Source: Actinoallomurus bryophytorum
GTDB taxonomy: Bacteria; Actinomycetota; Actinomycetes; Streptosporangiales; Streptosporangiaceae
Direction: 5' to 3'
Assembly (NCBI RefSeq): GCF_006716425.1
Contig: NZ_VFOZ01000001.1
Span: 4,030,001-4,094,000, forward strand
Length of the DNA stretch: 64,000 bases
Numbering within the stretch: position 1 is the stretch's first letter; each line of letters begins with the position of its first letter. The notes under the pieces were generated by a model that ran no database searches, was not told the origin of the DNA, and saw only the letters and a program-made list of their open reading frames with translations. Shown piece after piece: positions 16,024-24,154 of the stretch. Both the position numbers and the translations under genes were made by a program.

Positions 16024-16689
16024 ATGAGCACGTCGGACGAAGACGGCGGACGGCACGTGATGGACCCGCAGACGGCGCGGGGGAGGTACAAGGAGCTGGC
16101 GGCCGAGGCCGGGCGGCTGCTGCACGCGTCCGACGACGCGCGGCGGCGGCTGACCGAGGCCGAGGCGGAGCGGACCGCCGCGTACGCCTCGGTGGAGGCG
16201 GAGCTGGCGCACCTCGACGGTCTCGAAGAACGGGCCGCCGGGATCTGGCGGGAGCTGACCACACGCTTCGGCCGGGACGCGGCGGGACTGCTGCCGGAGC
16301 CCGCCGGCCGGGTGGCGCGTGGACCCGACGCCGAGGTGCTGCTGGACGACGCGCATCAGCGGGTACGCGAGCCGGTCGACTATCCCTTGGCCGGCCGGTA
16401 CGCGCGCATGGGCGTGCTGGGGTTCGCCGCCGCTCTCGTGCTCACGCTGATCGGGATGGAGCTGACCATCGCCCTGCACCACCTGGGAAAGGTCCGCCTC
16501 CTCGCCGTCGCCGCGCCGGCGCTGGCCGCCCCCTGGCTGGGCTACCTGGCGGCGACGGGATGGATCCGCTATCGCACGGCGCACGAGGAGCAGGAGTACT
16601 CCGTCGACACCGCCGTCGCCGGTGCGCTCGGAGGCGGCGGTGTGTGGCTGATCGCTCTGACATTCATCGTCATACGGGTGGTGACCTGA
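16024..16689 (+). CDS. Three-TM membrane protein with N-terminal coiled coil
   Basis: The 221-residue protein begins with a charged helical region (about 15-90, with TARGRYKELAAEAGRLL and RRRLTEAEAERTAA) likely to be coiled coil. Three hydrophobic segments follow at about 128-150, 158-180 and 195-220. The family is not recognised. It probably belonged to the ATPase operon before the TnpB element inserted just upstream, leaving little room for the original promoter or ribosome site. The ATG at 16024 is chosen; GTG 16009 and ATG 16057 are alternatives in the same frame. Confidence 0.65.
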   Translation: MSTSDEDGGRHVMDPQTARGRYKELAAEAGRLLHASDDARRRLTEAEAERTAAYASVEAELAHLDGLEERAAGIWRELTTRFGRDAAGLLPEPAGRVARGPDAEVLLDDAHQRVREPVDYPLAGRYARMGVLGFAAALVLTLIGMELTIALHHLGKVRLLAVAAPALAAPWLGYLAATGWIRYRTAHEEQEYSVDTAVAGALGGGGVWLIALTFIVIRVVT

Positions 16690-16738
16690 TCACCGCATTG
16701 ATCGGCCGTTAGGTGCGTTTTCTGCCAAGATATGCGCC

Positions 16739-17248
16739 ATGGGTCTTCCGAAAAACTCGTTGACCGAGGATGAGAAAATCGTCCTCGAATTTCATCCCCA
16801 CTGGTCAACGCTCGTAGCCACGATCTTCTGGGCGATCGTCGCGGTCGTTGTCGCCGGTGTGGTCATCTTTTTCATCCCGGACGGTGACTCCCAGACACTG
16901 ATCCGGCTCATCGTCGCGGCCGTCGGGGTCGTCGCGGTCATCGTGGTCGGGCTGCTCCCGTTCCTGCGCTGGGTGACGACCTCGTACACGCTGACCAACC
17001 GGCGGCTTGTGATGCGTCACGGCATCCTGTCCCGCTCCGGCCGCGACATCCCGCTGACCCGCGTGAACGACGTGTCGTTCTCGCACGGTCTGATCGAGCG
17101 GGTGCTGGGCACCGGCACACTCGTGGTCGAGTCCGGCGGTGAGAACGGTCAGCTCGTGCTCAAGAAGATCCCCCGGGTCGAGCACACCCAGAGCCAGCTC
17201 TACCGCCTGGTCGAGGAGCTGACGGACGGCGACGGCATTCGCCCGTAA
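16739..17248 (+). CDS. Bacterial PH-domain (DUF304/YdbS-like) membrane protein
   Basis: The 169-residue protein has two TM helices (about 23-45 and 54-75) followed by a DUF304-type PH domain (TTSYTLTNRRLVMRHGILSRSGRDIPLTRVNDVSFSHG in overlapping blocks). These proteins are common in actinobacteria and usually of unknown function. The ATG at 16739 has CAAGAT seven bases upstream, a possible leaderless arrangement. The cyclase gene starts seven bases after its stop, so the two are probably co-transcribed. Confidence 0.85.
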   Translation: MGLPKNSLTEDEKIVLEFHPHWSTLVATIFWAIVAVVVAGVVIFFIPDGDSQTLIRLIVAAVGVVAVIVVGLLPFLRWVTTSYTLTNRRLVMRHGILSRSGRDIPLTRVNDVSFSHGLIERVLGTGTLVVESGGENGQLVLKKIPRVEHTQSQLYRLVEELTDGDGIRP

Positions 17249-17255
17249 CGGCCCG

Positions 17256-18236
17256 ATGACCGAACCGCCCGGACCACCCGACCCTCGCCGGATCGAGGAG
17301 CTTCTCCTCGGCGGCGAGCTTCGCTACACCAGCATGGACACGATCAGGGCTGCCGGCGTCTCCGAGGAGTTCGCCCGGCAGCTCTGGCGTGCCCTCGGCT
17401 TCCCGCACGTCCCCGACGACATGATCGCCTTCACTGAGGGCGACGTGACCGCGCTCACCAGGATCGCCACGCTGCGGCCGGCGGGAGTGATCGACGAGGA
17501 GATCGTGCTGCGCATGGTCCGTGCCGTCGGCCAGACCATGGCGCGGCTCGCGAAGTGGCAGGTCGACATCCTGGTCGAGGCGCTCACCGACCCGCTGGAG
17601 GCGCCCGACCCCGCGGCCCTGCGGCTCATCATGGAGAACGCCGAGACCCACATCGCCGAGCTGGAGCCGCTGCTCGTGCACGCCTGGCGGCGCCAGCTCG
17701 CCGCCGCGGGCACCCGGCTGCTCGCCTCGCAGGACGCCGGCGACCTGCAGACCCGTGCCGCCGTCGGCTTCGCCGACCTGGTCGCCTTCACTCGTACGAG
17801 CCGTGACCTGGACGAACGCGAGCTGGCCCGGCTGGTGGAGCGGTTCGAGGAGACCGCCTCGGACGTCGTGGCCGAGCATGGCGGGCGGCTGGTGAAGACG
17901 CTCGGCGATGAGGTGCTGTTCAGTGCCGACACCGCCCGCGGCGGCGCGGAGATCGGCCTGTCGGTCGCGGAGGCGGTACGCGAGGACGCCGGCATCCCGG
18001 ACGTACGGGTCGGCATGGCGTACGGGCCGGTGCTGCCGCTGCGCGGCGATGTATTCGGCACCACGGTCAACCTCGCGAGCCGCCTGACCGAGATGGCCCG
18101 GCCGGGCACGGCCCTGGTGGACGCGGGCCTGGCCGCCGAGCTACGCGAGGACGACGCGTACGACCTGTCCCGGATCTCCCGCCGCCGCGCCCACGGCCTC
18201 GGCGTCGTCCAGCCGTACGTCCTCCGCCGCCACTGA
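17256..18236 (+). CDS. Class III adenylate/guanylate cyclase with N-terminal regulatory domain (Rv1264-like)
   Basis: The 326-residue protein has an N-terminal helical domain (about 1-160, starting RRIEELLLGGELRYTSMDTI) like the autoinhibitory, pH-sensing half of mycobacterial Rv1264. The C-terminal class III catalytic domain has the metal-binding Asp in VGFADLVAFT, Lys and Asp in LVKTLGDEVLF, and transition-state Asn and Arg in GTTVNLASRLTE. All key residues are present, so it should be active, making cAMP from ATP as a dimer. No TM segment is seen. It is paired with the upstream PH-domain protein; regulation by pH here is inferred from Rv1264. Confidence 0.88.
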   Translation: MTEPPGPPDPRRIEELLLGGELRYTSMDTIRAAGVSEEFARQLWRALGFPHVPDDMIAFTEGDVTALTRIATLRPAGVIDEEIVLRMVRAVGQTMARLAKWQVDILVEALTDPLEAPDPAALRLIMENAETHIAELEPLLVHAWRRQLAAAGTRLLASQDAGDLQTRAAVGFADLVAFTRTSRDLDERELARLVERFEETASDVVAEHGGRLVKTLGDEVLFSADTARGGAEIGLSVAEAVREDAGIPDVRVGMAYGPVLPLRGDVFGTTVNLASRLTEMARPGTALVDAGLAAELREDDAYDLSRISRRRAHGLGVVQPYVLRRH

Positions 18237-18251
18237 CACTCACCGCTGCCG

Positions 18252-18295
18252 CTCGGCGAGAGACACGATCTCGTGCACGGTCCCGGCTCGCCGAG
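18252..18295 (+). terminator. Hairpin after the cyclase gene
   Basis: CTCGGCGAG (18252-18260) and CTCGCCGAG (18287-18295) are perfect 9-bp inverted arms. Outer CACCG and CGGTG flank them. There is no T-tract, as is common in high-GC actinobacteria. Confidence 0.45.
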
Positions 18296-18349
18296 AGCCG
18301 AACGGTGCCTGCGCGCGTCCGAGGCTAGATTTGGGGGCAGGAGGTGGAG

Positions 18350-19264
18350 ATGACTGATCTGCCCGGCCGGATCTCGCTGCGCGAGGTGGGCCCGCGAGAT
18401 GGCCTGCAGAACGAGGATCCGGTGCCGACCGAGGCGAAGGTCGAGCTGATCGACGCCCTGTCACACACCGGCGTCGGCCGGATCGAGGCCGTGTCGTTCG
18501 TGCATCCGAAGGCGATTCCGCAGATGGCCGACGCCGCCGAGGTGTGGAGCAAGGTGCGGCGCGCCGGCGACGTGCGCTACTCGGCGCTCGTACCCAACCT
18601 TCGTGGCGCCGAGCGTGCACTCGAGGCGGGCTTCACCGAGCTGGAGGTCGTGGTCTCCGCGTCCGACACCCACAACCGCAAGAACGTCAACCGGTCCACC
18701 GAAGAGTCGCTCGACGACATCGCCAAGATCATCGCGCTGGCCCACGACCATGACGCCACCTGCCAGGTGATCGTCTCCACGGCGTGGGGGTGCCCGTACG
18801 AAGGTGACGTGCCGGTCGAGCGGGTCGTCTCGGCGGCCACGCGAGCGGTGCGCGACGGCGCCGACAGCGCCTCGTTCGGCGACACGACCGGGATGGCGAC
18901 CCCGCCGCGGGTGACCCGGCTGGTGGGCGAGTTCCGGATGGCGAACCCGGAGACCTCGCTCAACCTGCACTTCCACAACACCCGTGGCACCGGGCTGGCC
19001 AACGTGCTGGCCGCGCTCCAGCTCGGCGTCTCCGACTTCGACGCGAGCGTCGGTGGCCTGGGCGGTTGCCCGTACGCCCCGGGGGCGACCGGGAACATCG
19101 CCTCAGAAGAACTGGTTCACATGGTGGAGGACATGGGAGTGGCCACCGGCGTAGACCTCGATGCCCTCATCGACGTCGCCGCACGCGCGGAGCGCATGGT
19201 CGGGCACACCCTGCCATCACAGGTGCTGCGCGCGGGTCCCAGGGGTCGCACCATCCCCGCCTGA
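18350..19264 (+). CDS. mvaB: Hydroxymethylglutaryl-CoA lyase
   Basis: The 304-residue TIM-barrel enzyme cleaves HMG-CoA to acetoacetate and acetyl-CoA, the last step of leucine breakdown. It shows LREVGPRDGLQNE at the N terminus, FGDTTGMATP, HFHNTRGTGLAN, and the catalytic-Cys signature GLGGCPYAPGATGN near 230. The ATG at 18350 has GGAGG five bases upstream; the frame also allows GTG two codons earlier. Acyl-CoA dehydrogenases and a second carboxyltransferase lie 24-34 kb away. No complete leucine cluster is present. Confidence 0.92.
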   Translation: MTDLPGRISLREVGPRDGLQNEDPVPTEAKVELIDALSHTGVGRIEAVSFVHPKAIPQMADAAEVWSKVRRAGDVRYSALVPNLRGAERALEAGFTELEVVVSASDTHNRKNVNRSTEESLDDIAKIIALAHDHDATCQVIVSTAWGCPYEGDVPVERVVSAATRAVRDGADSASFGDTTGMATPPRVTRLVGEFRMANPETSLNLHFHNTRGTGLANVLAALQLGVSDFDASVGGLGGCPYAPGATGNIASEELVHMVEDMGVATGVDLDALIDVAARAERMVGHTLPSQVLRAGPRGRTIPA

Positions 19265-19302
19265 GTGAACGGGTCGTTCAGGTATCAGGAAGATAACGCC
19301 CC

Positions 19303-19324
19303 GTTCGCTTCAAGTTCACGCAAA
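19303..19324 (+). promoter_or_regulatory. Candidate PHO box upstream of ppk
   Basis: Two adjacent 11-bp direct repeats, GTTCGCTTCAA and GTTCACGCAAA, match the layout and GTTCAC core of the streptomycete PhoP-binding PHO box. They end 18 bases before the ppk ATG. Control of ppk by PhoP is documented in Streptomyces; binding here is inferred. Confidence 0.6.
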
Positions 19325-19342
19325 ACGGGGAGCATCTATCGC

Positions 19343-21415
19343 ATGAGTGTCGAAGCCGGGCATTTTTCCGAGATCGAAGACCAACTTCCGGAAGACCGGT
19401 TCCTCGACCGTGAGGAAAGCTGGCTGCGCTTCAACGAGCGTGTGCTGGACCTGGCCGGCGACCCCACCCTTCCCCTCCTCGAACGCGTGCGTTTCCTGTC
19501 GATCTTCGCGAGCAACCTCGATGAGTTCTTCATGGTCAGGGTCGCCGGGCTCGCCCGCCGGATGGCCACCGGGATCGCGCTGCAGACCGCGAGCGGCCAG
19601 CAGCCACGTGAGCTGCTCGCCCGTACCTCCGAGGTCGCGCACGAGCTGATGCTCCAGCACGCCGCCGTCTTCCGTGACGACATCCTGCCCGCCCTGGCCA
19701 AGGAGCGCATCGAGATCCTGCGCTGGGACGAGCTCGCCGACACCGAGAAAGAAGAGCTGAACCGGCTGTTCCGGCGGCGGGTCTATCCCGTGCTCACGCC
19801 GCTGGTGGTCGACCCCGCGCACCCGTTCCCCTACATCTCCGGGCTCTCCCTCAACCTCGCGGTGCTCGTACGCGACCCGGAGACCGAGGAGACCCTGTTC
19901 GCGCGGGTGAAGGTCCCGCCGCTGCTGCCGAGGTTCCTGGAGGCTTCGCCGTCCCGGTTCGTGCCGCTGGAAGACGTCATCGCCGAGAACCTGCCGCAGC
20001 TGTTCACCGGCACCGAGATCATCGAGCACCACGCCTTCCGGGTCACGCGTAACCAGGACCTGGAGGTCGACGAGGACATCGCGGAGAACCTCCTGCAGGC
20101 GCTGGAGCGTGAGCTGCTGCGCCGCCGGTTCGGCCCGGTCGTCCGGATCGAGGTGGAAGAGTCGATCAGTCCCGAGGTGCTCGACCTGCTGATGACCGAG
20201 CTCGGCCTGGACGAGGGCGCCGTCTACCGGGTGCCCGGCCCCCTCGACCTCGGCGGCCTGAGTGCCATCGCCGACCTCGACCGCAGCGAGCTGAAGTACC
20301 CCCCGTTCGTGCCGTCGGAGGCTGCGTTGCCGCACGACGTCAACATCTTCGCGACGCTGCGCGACCACGACGTGCTCGTCCACCACCCGTACGACTCCTT
20401 CACCACGAGCGTCGAGCGCCTGATCGAGGACGCCGCCGCGGACCCGCAGGTCCTGGCCATCAAGCAGACGCTGTACCGCACCAGCGGCGACTCGCCGATC
20501 ATCGACGCGCTGATCGACGCGGCCGAGGCCGGCAAGCAGGTCGTCGTGGTCGTGGAGATCAAGGCGAGGTTCGACGAACGCGCCAACATCACCTGGGCGC
20601 GCAAGCTGGAACAGGCCGGCTGCCACGTCGTGTACGGTTTCGTCGGCCTGAAGACCCACTGCAAGCTGGCCCTGGTGGTCCGCGAGGAGAACGACGGGTC
20701 GCTGCGCCGCTACTGCCACATCGGCACCGGCAACTACAACCCCAAGACCGCACGGATCTATGAGGACTACGGCCTGCTGACGGCCGATGCCCAGGTGGGC
20801 GAGGACGTCACGGACCTGTTCAACCACCTCACGGGGTACACACGCGACACCGAGTACCACCGGCTGCTGGTCGCGCCGGACTCGCTGCGCGGCGGGCTGG
20901 TGAGCCGGATCGACCGCGAGACCGAGAACCACCGGCAGGGCCGCTCCTCCCACATCCGCTTCAAGTGCAACTCCCTCGTCGACGAAGTGATCATCGACGC
21001 GCTGTACCGGGCGTCGCAGGCGGGCGTGCCGGTCGACGTCTGGGTGCGCGGCATCTGTGCCCTGCGGCCCGGGGTGACCGGGCTGTCGGAGACGATCCAG
21101 GTACGCAGCATCCTCGGCCGCTTCCTGGAGCACTCGCGGATCTACGCCTTCGAGAACGACGGCGACCCGGAGGTGTGGATCGGCAGCGCCGACCTGATGC
21201 ACCGCAACCTCGACCGCCGCGTCGAGACGCTCGTGCGCGTACGTGACCAGGGTCACTGCGCGGACCTCATCGGCCGCTTCGACCTGGCGATGGGGATGGA
21301 CACCCAGTGCTGGCTGCTGGGTGCGGAGGGCCGCTGGACGCGGCACGACGGTTCGGTCCATATCCAGACCCATCTCATGCGAACGCGTCGATGGAGGACG
21401 GTCGATGGCTCTTGA
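19343..21415 (+). CDS. ppk: Polyphosphate kinase 1
   Basis: The 690-residue enzyme reversibly transfers the ATP gamma-phosphate to polyphosphate. It has the N-terminal helical domain ([12 protein letters not shown]), a head domain and two phospholipase-D-like catalytic domains. These show [15 protein letters not shown], the autophosphorylated-His motif [14 protein letters not shown] and EDYGLLTAD. The C-terminal block has [17 protein letters not shown]. The ATG at 19343 is preferred because it follows the PHO box and an AACGGGGAGC ribosome site; the frame is open back to 19265. It overlaps the next gene by 11 bases. Confidence 0.94.
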   Translation: MSVEAGHFSEIEDQLPEDRFLDREESWLRFNERVLDLAGDPTLPLLERVRFLSIFASNLDEFFMVRVAGLARRMATGIALQTASGQQPRELLARTSEVAHELMLQHAAVFRDDILPALAKERIEILRWDELADTEKEELNRLFRRRVYPVLTPLVVDPAHPFPYISGLSLNLAVLVRDPETEETLFARVKVPPLLPRFLEASPSRFVPLEDVIAENLPQLFTGTEIIEHHAFRVTRNQDLEVDEDIAENLLQALERELLRRRFGPVVRIEVEESISPEVLDLLMTELGLDEGAVYRVPGPLDLGGLSAIADLDRSELKYPPFVPSEAALPHDVNIFATLRDHDVLVHHPYDSFTTSVERLIEDAAADPQVLAIKQTLYRTSGDSPIIDALIDAAEAGKQVVVVVEIKARFDERANITWARKLEQAGCHVVYGFVGLKTHCKLALVVREENDGSLRRYCHIGTGNYNPKTARIYEDYGLLTADAQVGEDVTDLFNHLTGYTRDTEYHRLLVAPDSLRGGLVSRIDRETENHRQGRSSHIRFKCNSLVDEVIIDALYRASQAGVPVDVWVRGICALRPGVTGLSETIQVRSILGRFLEHSRIYAFENDGDPEVWIGSADLMHRNLDRRVETLVRVRDQGHCADLIGRFDLAMGMDTQCWLLGAEGRWTRHDGSVHIQTHLMRTRRWRTVDGS

Positions 21416-22292
21416 TCCCCCGGATCTGATCCGGGCCGCGGGAGCCATCCTGTGGCGCCCGAGCACGGACGGCCCCGAGGTCGTACTCGTCCACCGGCCC
21501 AAGTACGACGACTGGTCCTTCCCCAAGGGCAAGACCAAGAACGGCGAGCATACGCTCCGCGCCGCCGTACGCGAGGTCTGGGAGGAGACGGGCGTCTGGC
21601 CGGTTCTCGGCCGGCGCCTGTCCTCACGGGAGTACGAGAAGGAGCGCCGGCCCAAGCGCGTCGACTACTGGGCCGCGACGGGCAACGACGGCGACTTCCG
21701 CCCGAGCGAGGAGGTCGACCGGATCGAGTGGCTGCCGCTACCCGAGGCGGAGGAGCGGCTGAGCTACGAGCACGACGCCGACCTGCTGCGGGAGTTCGCC
21801 CCCGGCCCGAACCACACGACGCCCTACATCGTGCTGCGGCACACCTCGGCTGGCGACAAGCACGACTGGCAGGACGATGACCTGCTACGCCCGCTCGACT
21901 CACGCGGCCGGGCCGAGGCCGTCGCCCTGGCCGAGACGCTGGCCGGCTTCGGCGCGGCCCGCGTGTTCAGCTCCGCCACCGCCCGTTGCATGGAGACCGT
22001 CCTGCCGTACGCGGCCAGGATGGGCGCCGAGATCCGTACCGACTGGGCCTTCTCGATGGGCACACCGATGGCGGCCTCGAAGGAGGCCGGCGGCCGGTTC
22101 GCCCAGCTGCTCGCGGACGGAGTGCCGACCCTGGTCTGCACGCACGGCGAGCTGGTCCCCGACGTGATCGAGCGCGCCTGCGAGGTACTCGGAGCGGAGG
22201 CGCCGGAGGACGCCAGGCTGCCGAAGGGCGGCTTCTGGGTGCTGCACACGGCCGGCGGCTCTTTGGTCTCCGCCGAGCGTCACCACCTGTAA
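21405..22292 (+). CDS. Nudix hydrolase fused to histidine phosphatase (MutT1-like)
   Basis: In the 295-residue fusion, residues about 1-140 form a Nudix domain with a perfect box: G-KTKNG-E, seven residues, then REVWEETGV. Residues about 145-295 are a histidine-phosphatase domain starting [15 protein letters not shown], with catalytic RH and a later CTHGELVPD His motif. Mycobacterial MutT1 has this architecture and acts on 8-oxo-GTP and diadenosine polyphosphates. Its start overlaps the ppk stop, so the two are translationally coupled; this suggests a link with polyphosphate or nucleotide pools. A GGAGG site precedes the ATG. Confidence 0.9.
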   Translation: MALDPPDLIRAAGAILWRPSTDGPEVVLVHRPKYDDWSFPKGKTKNGEHTLRAAVREVWEETGVWPVLGRRLSSREYEKERRPKRVDYWAATGNDGDFRPSEEVDRIEWLPLPEAEERLSYEHDADLLREFAPGPNHTTPYIVLRHTSAGDKHDWQDDDLLRPLDSRGRAEAVALAETLAGFGAARVFSSATARCMETVLPYAARMGAEIRTDWAFSMGTPMAASKEAGGRFAQLLADGVPTLVCTHGELVPDVIERACEVLGAEAPEDARLPKGGFWVLHTAGGSLVSAERHHL

Positions 22293-22343
22293 GCCCATGG
22301 GGCGGCCCTCGGAGCCCAGTGAGATTAGAGGGTCTGGCCGGTT

Positions 22344-22829
22344 TCATCGAGCGAAATCGGCGTCCAGAAGTTCGGCTGCGGCTTGGAGGGTGGTCGCGAA
22401 ATCGTCCGGCGGAATCCTGGCAACGAAGATCGTGCCTAGGTCGTCTGGGAATGGATGCGTCGGTCGCCGGAACGCGAAGACGAGGATCAGATCGTCGTCC
22501 AGGTAGGCATACCGTGACACATTGTCAACGGTCTCGCCCCACTCCATGAACCAGAAGTGTTCACGGAACGCTGTCTTGTCCTGCTCAAGCAGCCGGAAGG
22601 TCTCCTCCGGCGAGCGTCCTGGAAAGGGGCAAGGCCTGACGTCGCGCCGGCGCACCTGCGCAGCGGTCGACCGCATGGCCGGGCAGAAGAAGGGGAGGAA
22701 GGTCGAGTTGTCGTCCGTGGTGAGTCGCTTGCCGGCCGCCCAGAGATCAACGATGCGGAGTTGGGGTGATTCGGCCTCGCCGACCTCCACGGCGAAGGTG
22801 GCCTGGTCACCGAATCGTCGTGTCATCAA
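22344..22829 (-). CDS. Hypothetical protein, possible immunity-type fold
   Basis: The 161-residue protein is not confidently recognised. It is predicted soluble and aromatic-rich, with EHFWFMEWGETVDNVSRYAYLDDDLILVFAFRR in the centre and a helical C terminus (DDFATTLQAAAELLDADF). The beginning (FAVEVGEAESPQLRIVDLWAAGK) vaguely recalls Imm42-like immunity proteins, but this is only an impression and no toxin gene is adjacent. TAGCCT lies six bases before a TTG at 22829, which may be the leaderless start; ATG follows at 22826. It is convergent with the MutT1-like gene. Confidence 0.6.
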   Translation of the reverse strand: MMTRRFGDQATFAVEVGEAESPQLRIVDLWAAGKRLTTDDNSTFLPFFCPAMRSTAAQVRRRDVRPCPFPGRSPEETFRLLEQDKTAFREHFWFMEWGETVDNVSRYAYLDDDLILVFAFRRPTHPFPDDLGTIFVARIPPDDFATTLQAAAELLDADFAR

Positions 22830-22835
22830 GTAGCG

Positions 22836-22841
22836 AGGCTA
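22836..22841 (-). promoter_or_regulatory. -10-like hexamer upstream of the 22829 gene
   Basis: On the minus strand TAGCCT is followed by six bases and the TTG at 22829, and by nine bases and the ATG at 22826. Confidence 0.4.
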
Positions 22842-22928
22842 CCGACCTCGACCGCAGTAGCGTCTCCGTCGAGTGTCACGACCTATAACCCCTCGACCGC
22901 GGCGCCGGGAAGCGGCAGGCTTGGTTCC

Positions 22929-23471
22929 ATGGACGGGACGGTGACGGCGGTCAGCAGCAACGGCGAGTACTCCTTCACCAAGCCGAACCACGGAGCCATC
23001 ACCTTGCTCGCCGGACTCGGCGTGGAGGGAGACGTCCACGCCGGCGTCACGGTCAAGCATCGTTCGCGGGTCGCCCAGGATCCCACGCAGCCGAACCTCC
23101 GTCAGGTCCATCTGATCCACGAGGAGCTCTTCGCCGAGGTCGGTGAGGCGGGGTTCGAGGTGACGGCCGGCCAGCTCGGCGAGAACATCACCACCAGGGG
23201 CATCGACCTGCTCGGCCTGCCCACCGGCACCCTGCTTCGGATCGGTGACGACGCCGTCCTTGAGGTCACCGGCCTGCGCAATCCGTGCCGGCAGATCGAC
23301 GGCTTCCAGAGCGGGCTGCTGAAGCAGGTCGTCGGTCGGGACGAGGCCGGCAACCTCGTGCGCAAGGCGGGCATCATGAGCGTGGTCATCGAAGGCGGCG
23401 TGGTGCGCCCCGGCGACACGATCAAGGCGGAGCTCCCTGACGGACCGCACCGGCCCCTCGAACGCGTCTAG
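22929..23471 (+). CDS. MOSC-domain protein
   Basis: The 180-residue protein has a MOSC beta-barrel. GVEGDVHAGVTVKHRSRV lies near 33-50, GQLGENITTRGIDL near 78, and the conserved Cys in LEVTGLRNPCRQID near 123. MOSC proteins carry sulfur or bind molybdenum cofactor, often in detoxification reactions such as N-hydroxylated base reduction. The family of YiiM-like stand-alone MOSC proteins fits best. CAGGCT lies seven bases before the ATG. It is divergent from the 22344-22829 gene and followed by an unusual palindrome and repeat region. Confidence 0.9.
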   Translation: MDGTVTAVSSNGEYSFTKPNHGAITLLAGLGVEGDVHAGVTVKHRSRVAQDPTQPNLRQVHLIHEELFAEVGEAGFEVTAGQLGENITTRGIDLLGLPTGTLLRIGDDAVLEVTGLRNPCRQIDGFQSGLLKQVVGRDEAGNLVRKAGIMSVVIEGGVVRPGDTIKAELPDGPHRPLERV

Positions 23472-23524
23472 GGTCTGCCTCAAAGTCATACTGGCCGCCG
23501 CGTGGTGCCGCCTGGTCGCCGTGT

Positions 23525-23544
23525 GGCGCCGCCCGGGCGGCGCC
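23525..23544. terminator. 20-bp perfect palindrome after the MOSC gene
   Basis: GGCGCCGCCCGGGCGGCGCC is a perfect 20-bp palindrome 54 bases after the MOSC stop. It is probably a transcription terminator or cruciform-forming site; no T-tract follows. Confidence 0.45.
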
Positions 23545-23548
23545 TGGG

Positions 23549-23570
23549 CGGGGTTATCCACAGAACCCCG
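23549..23570. repeat. Hairpin containing a DnaA-box-like TTATCCACA
   Basis: CGGGGTT (23549-23555) and AACCCCG (23564-23570) are perfect arms around an 8-nt loop. The sequence TTATCCACA at 23554-23562 matches the DnaA-box consensus and bridges arm and loop. Confidence 0.5.
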
Positions 23571-23625
23571 CTCTACTTCCGCCCGCGGCTGTTGCCGCTG
23601 GACAATGAGAGTGGGATGGCACCCC

Positions 23626-24140
23626 CGGGCGGGTGGGCTCCAGGTGGGTGGGCTCCAGGTGGGTGGGCTCCAGGTGGGTGGGCTCCAGGTGGGTGGGCTC
23701 CAGGTGGGTGGGCTCCAGGTGGGTGGGCTCCAGGTGGGTGGGCTCCAGGCGGGTGGGCTCCAGGCGGGCGGGCTCCAGACGGGCGGGCTCCAGACGGGCG
23801 GGCTCCAGACGGGCGGGCTCCAGACGGGTGGGCTCCAGACGGGCGGGCTCCAGACGGGTGGGCTCCAGACGGGTGGGCTCCAGACGGGTGGGCTCCAGAC
23901 GGGTGGGCTCCAGGTGGGTGGGCTCCAGACGGGTGGGACCCAGACGGGTGGGTTCCGGACCGGATGGGACCCAGACGGGGCGGGGTTCAGGCGGGTGGGC
24001 TCCGGACCGGGCGGGCTCAGGCGGGGTGGGGCCCAGACCGGGTGTGCTCTAGACCGGGCGGATTCCAGAGCGGGCGGACTCTAGACCGGGCGGGGCCCAG
24101 AGCGGGGGGACTCCAGAGCGGGCGGGGCCCAGACCGAGGA
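23626..24140 (+). repeat. G-rich 15-bp tandem repeat (minisatellite) between convergent genes
   Basis: At least 20 consecutive 15-bp units run from 23641 to 23940 without a length change. The unit is CAGGTGGGTGGGCTC, with CAGACGGGTGGGCTC and CAGACGGGCGGGCTC variants. One partial unit precedes, and about a dozen increasingly irregular G-rich units follow to about 24140. Left units are of the GGTGGGTGGG type and right units mostly ACGGGYGGG, so variants are grouped in blocks. All three plus frames stay open only because 15 is a multiple of 3. The plus strand is rich in GG/GGG runs and could form G-quadruplexes. The region lies between the MOSC and CYTH-CHAD stops; I see no convincing gene in it. 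Confidence 0.85.
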
Positions 24141-24154
24141 TTTCGAGACAGGCT

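Noticed and set aside
15960-16262. N-terminal part of the tnpB frame
   Set aside because: It is open but antisense to the membrane-protein gene and its translation is low-complexity Ser/Arg/Ala without TnpB similarity.
23554-23562. Replication origin at the DnaA-box-like site
   Set aside because: There is a single box, no AT-rich unwinding region and no dnaA/dnaN neighbourhood.
23626-24140. CRISPR array
   Set aside because: The units are directly contiguous at 15 bp with no unique spacers and no cas genes.
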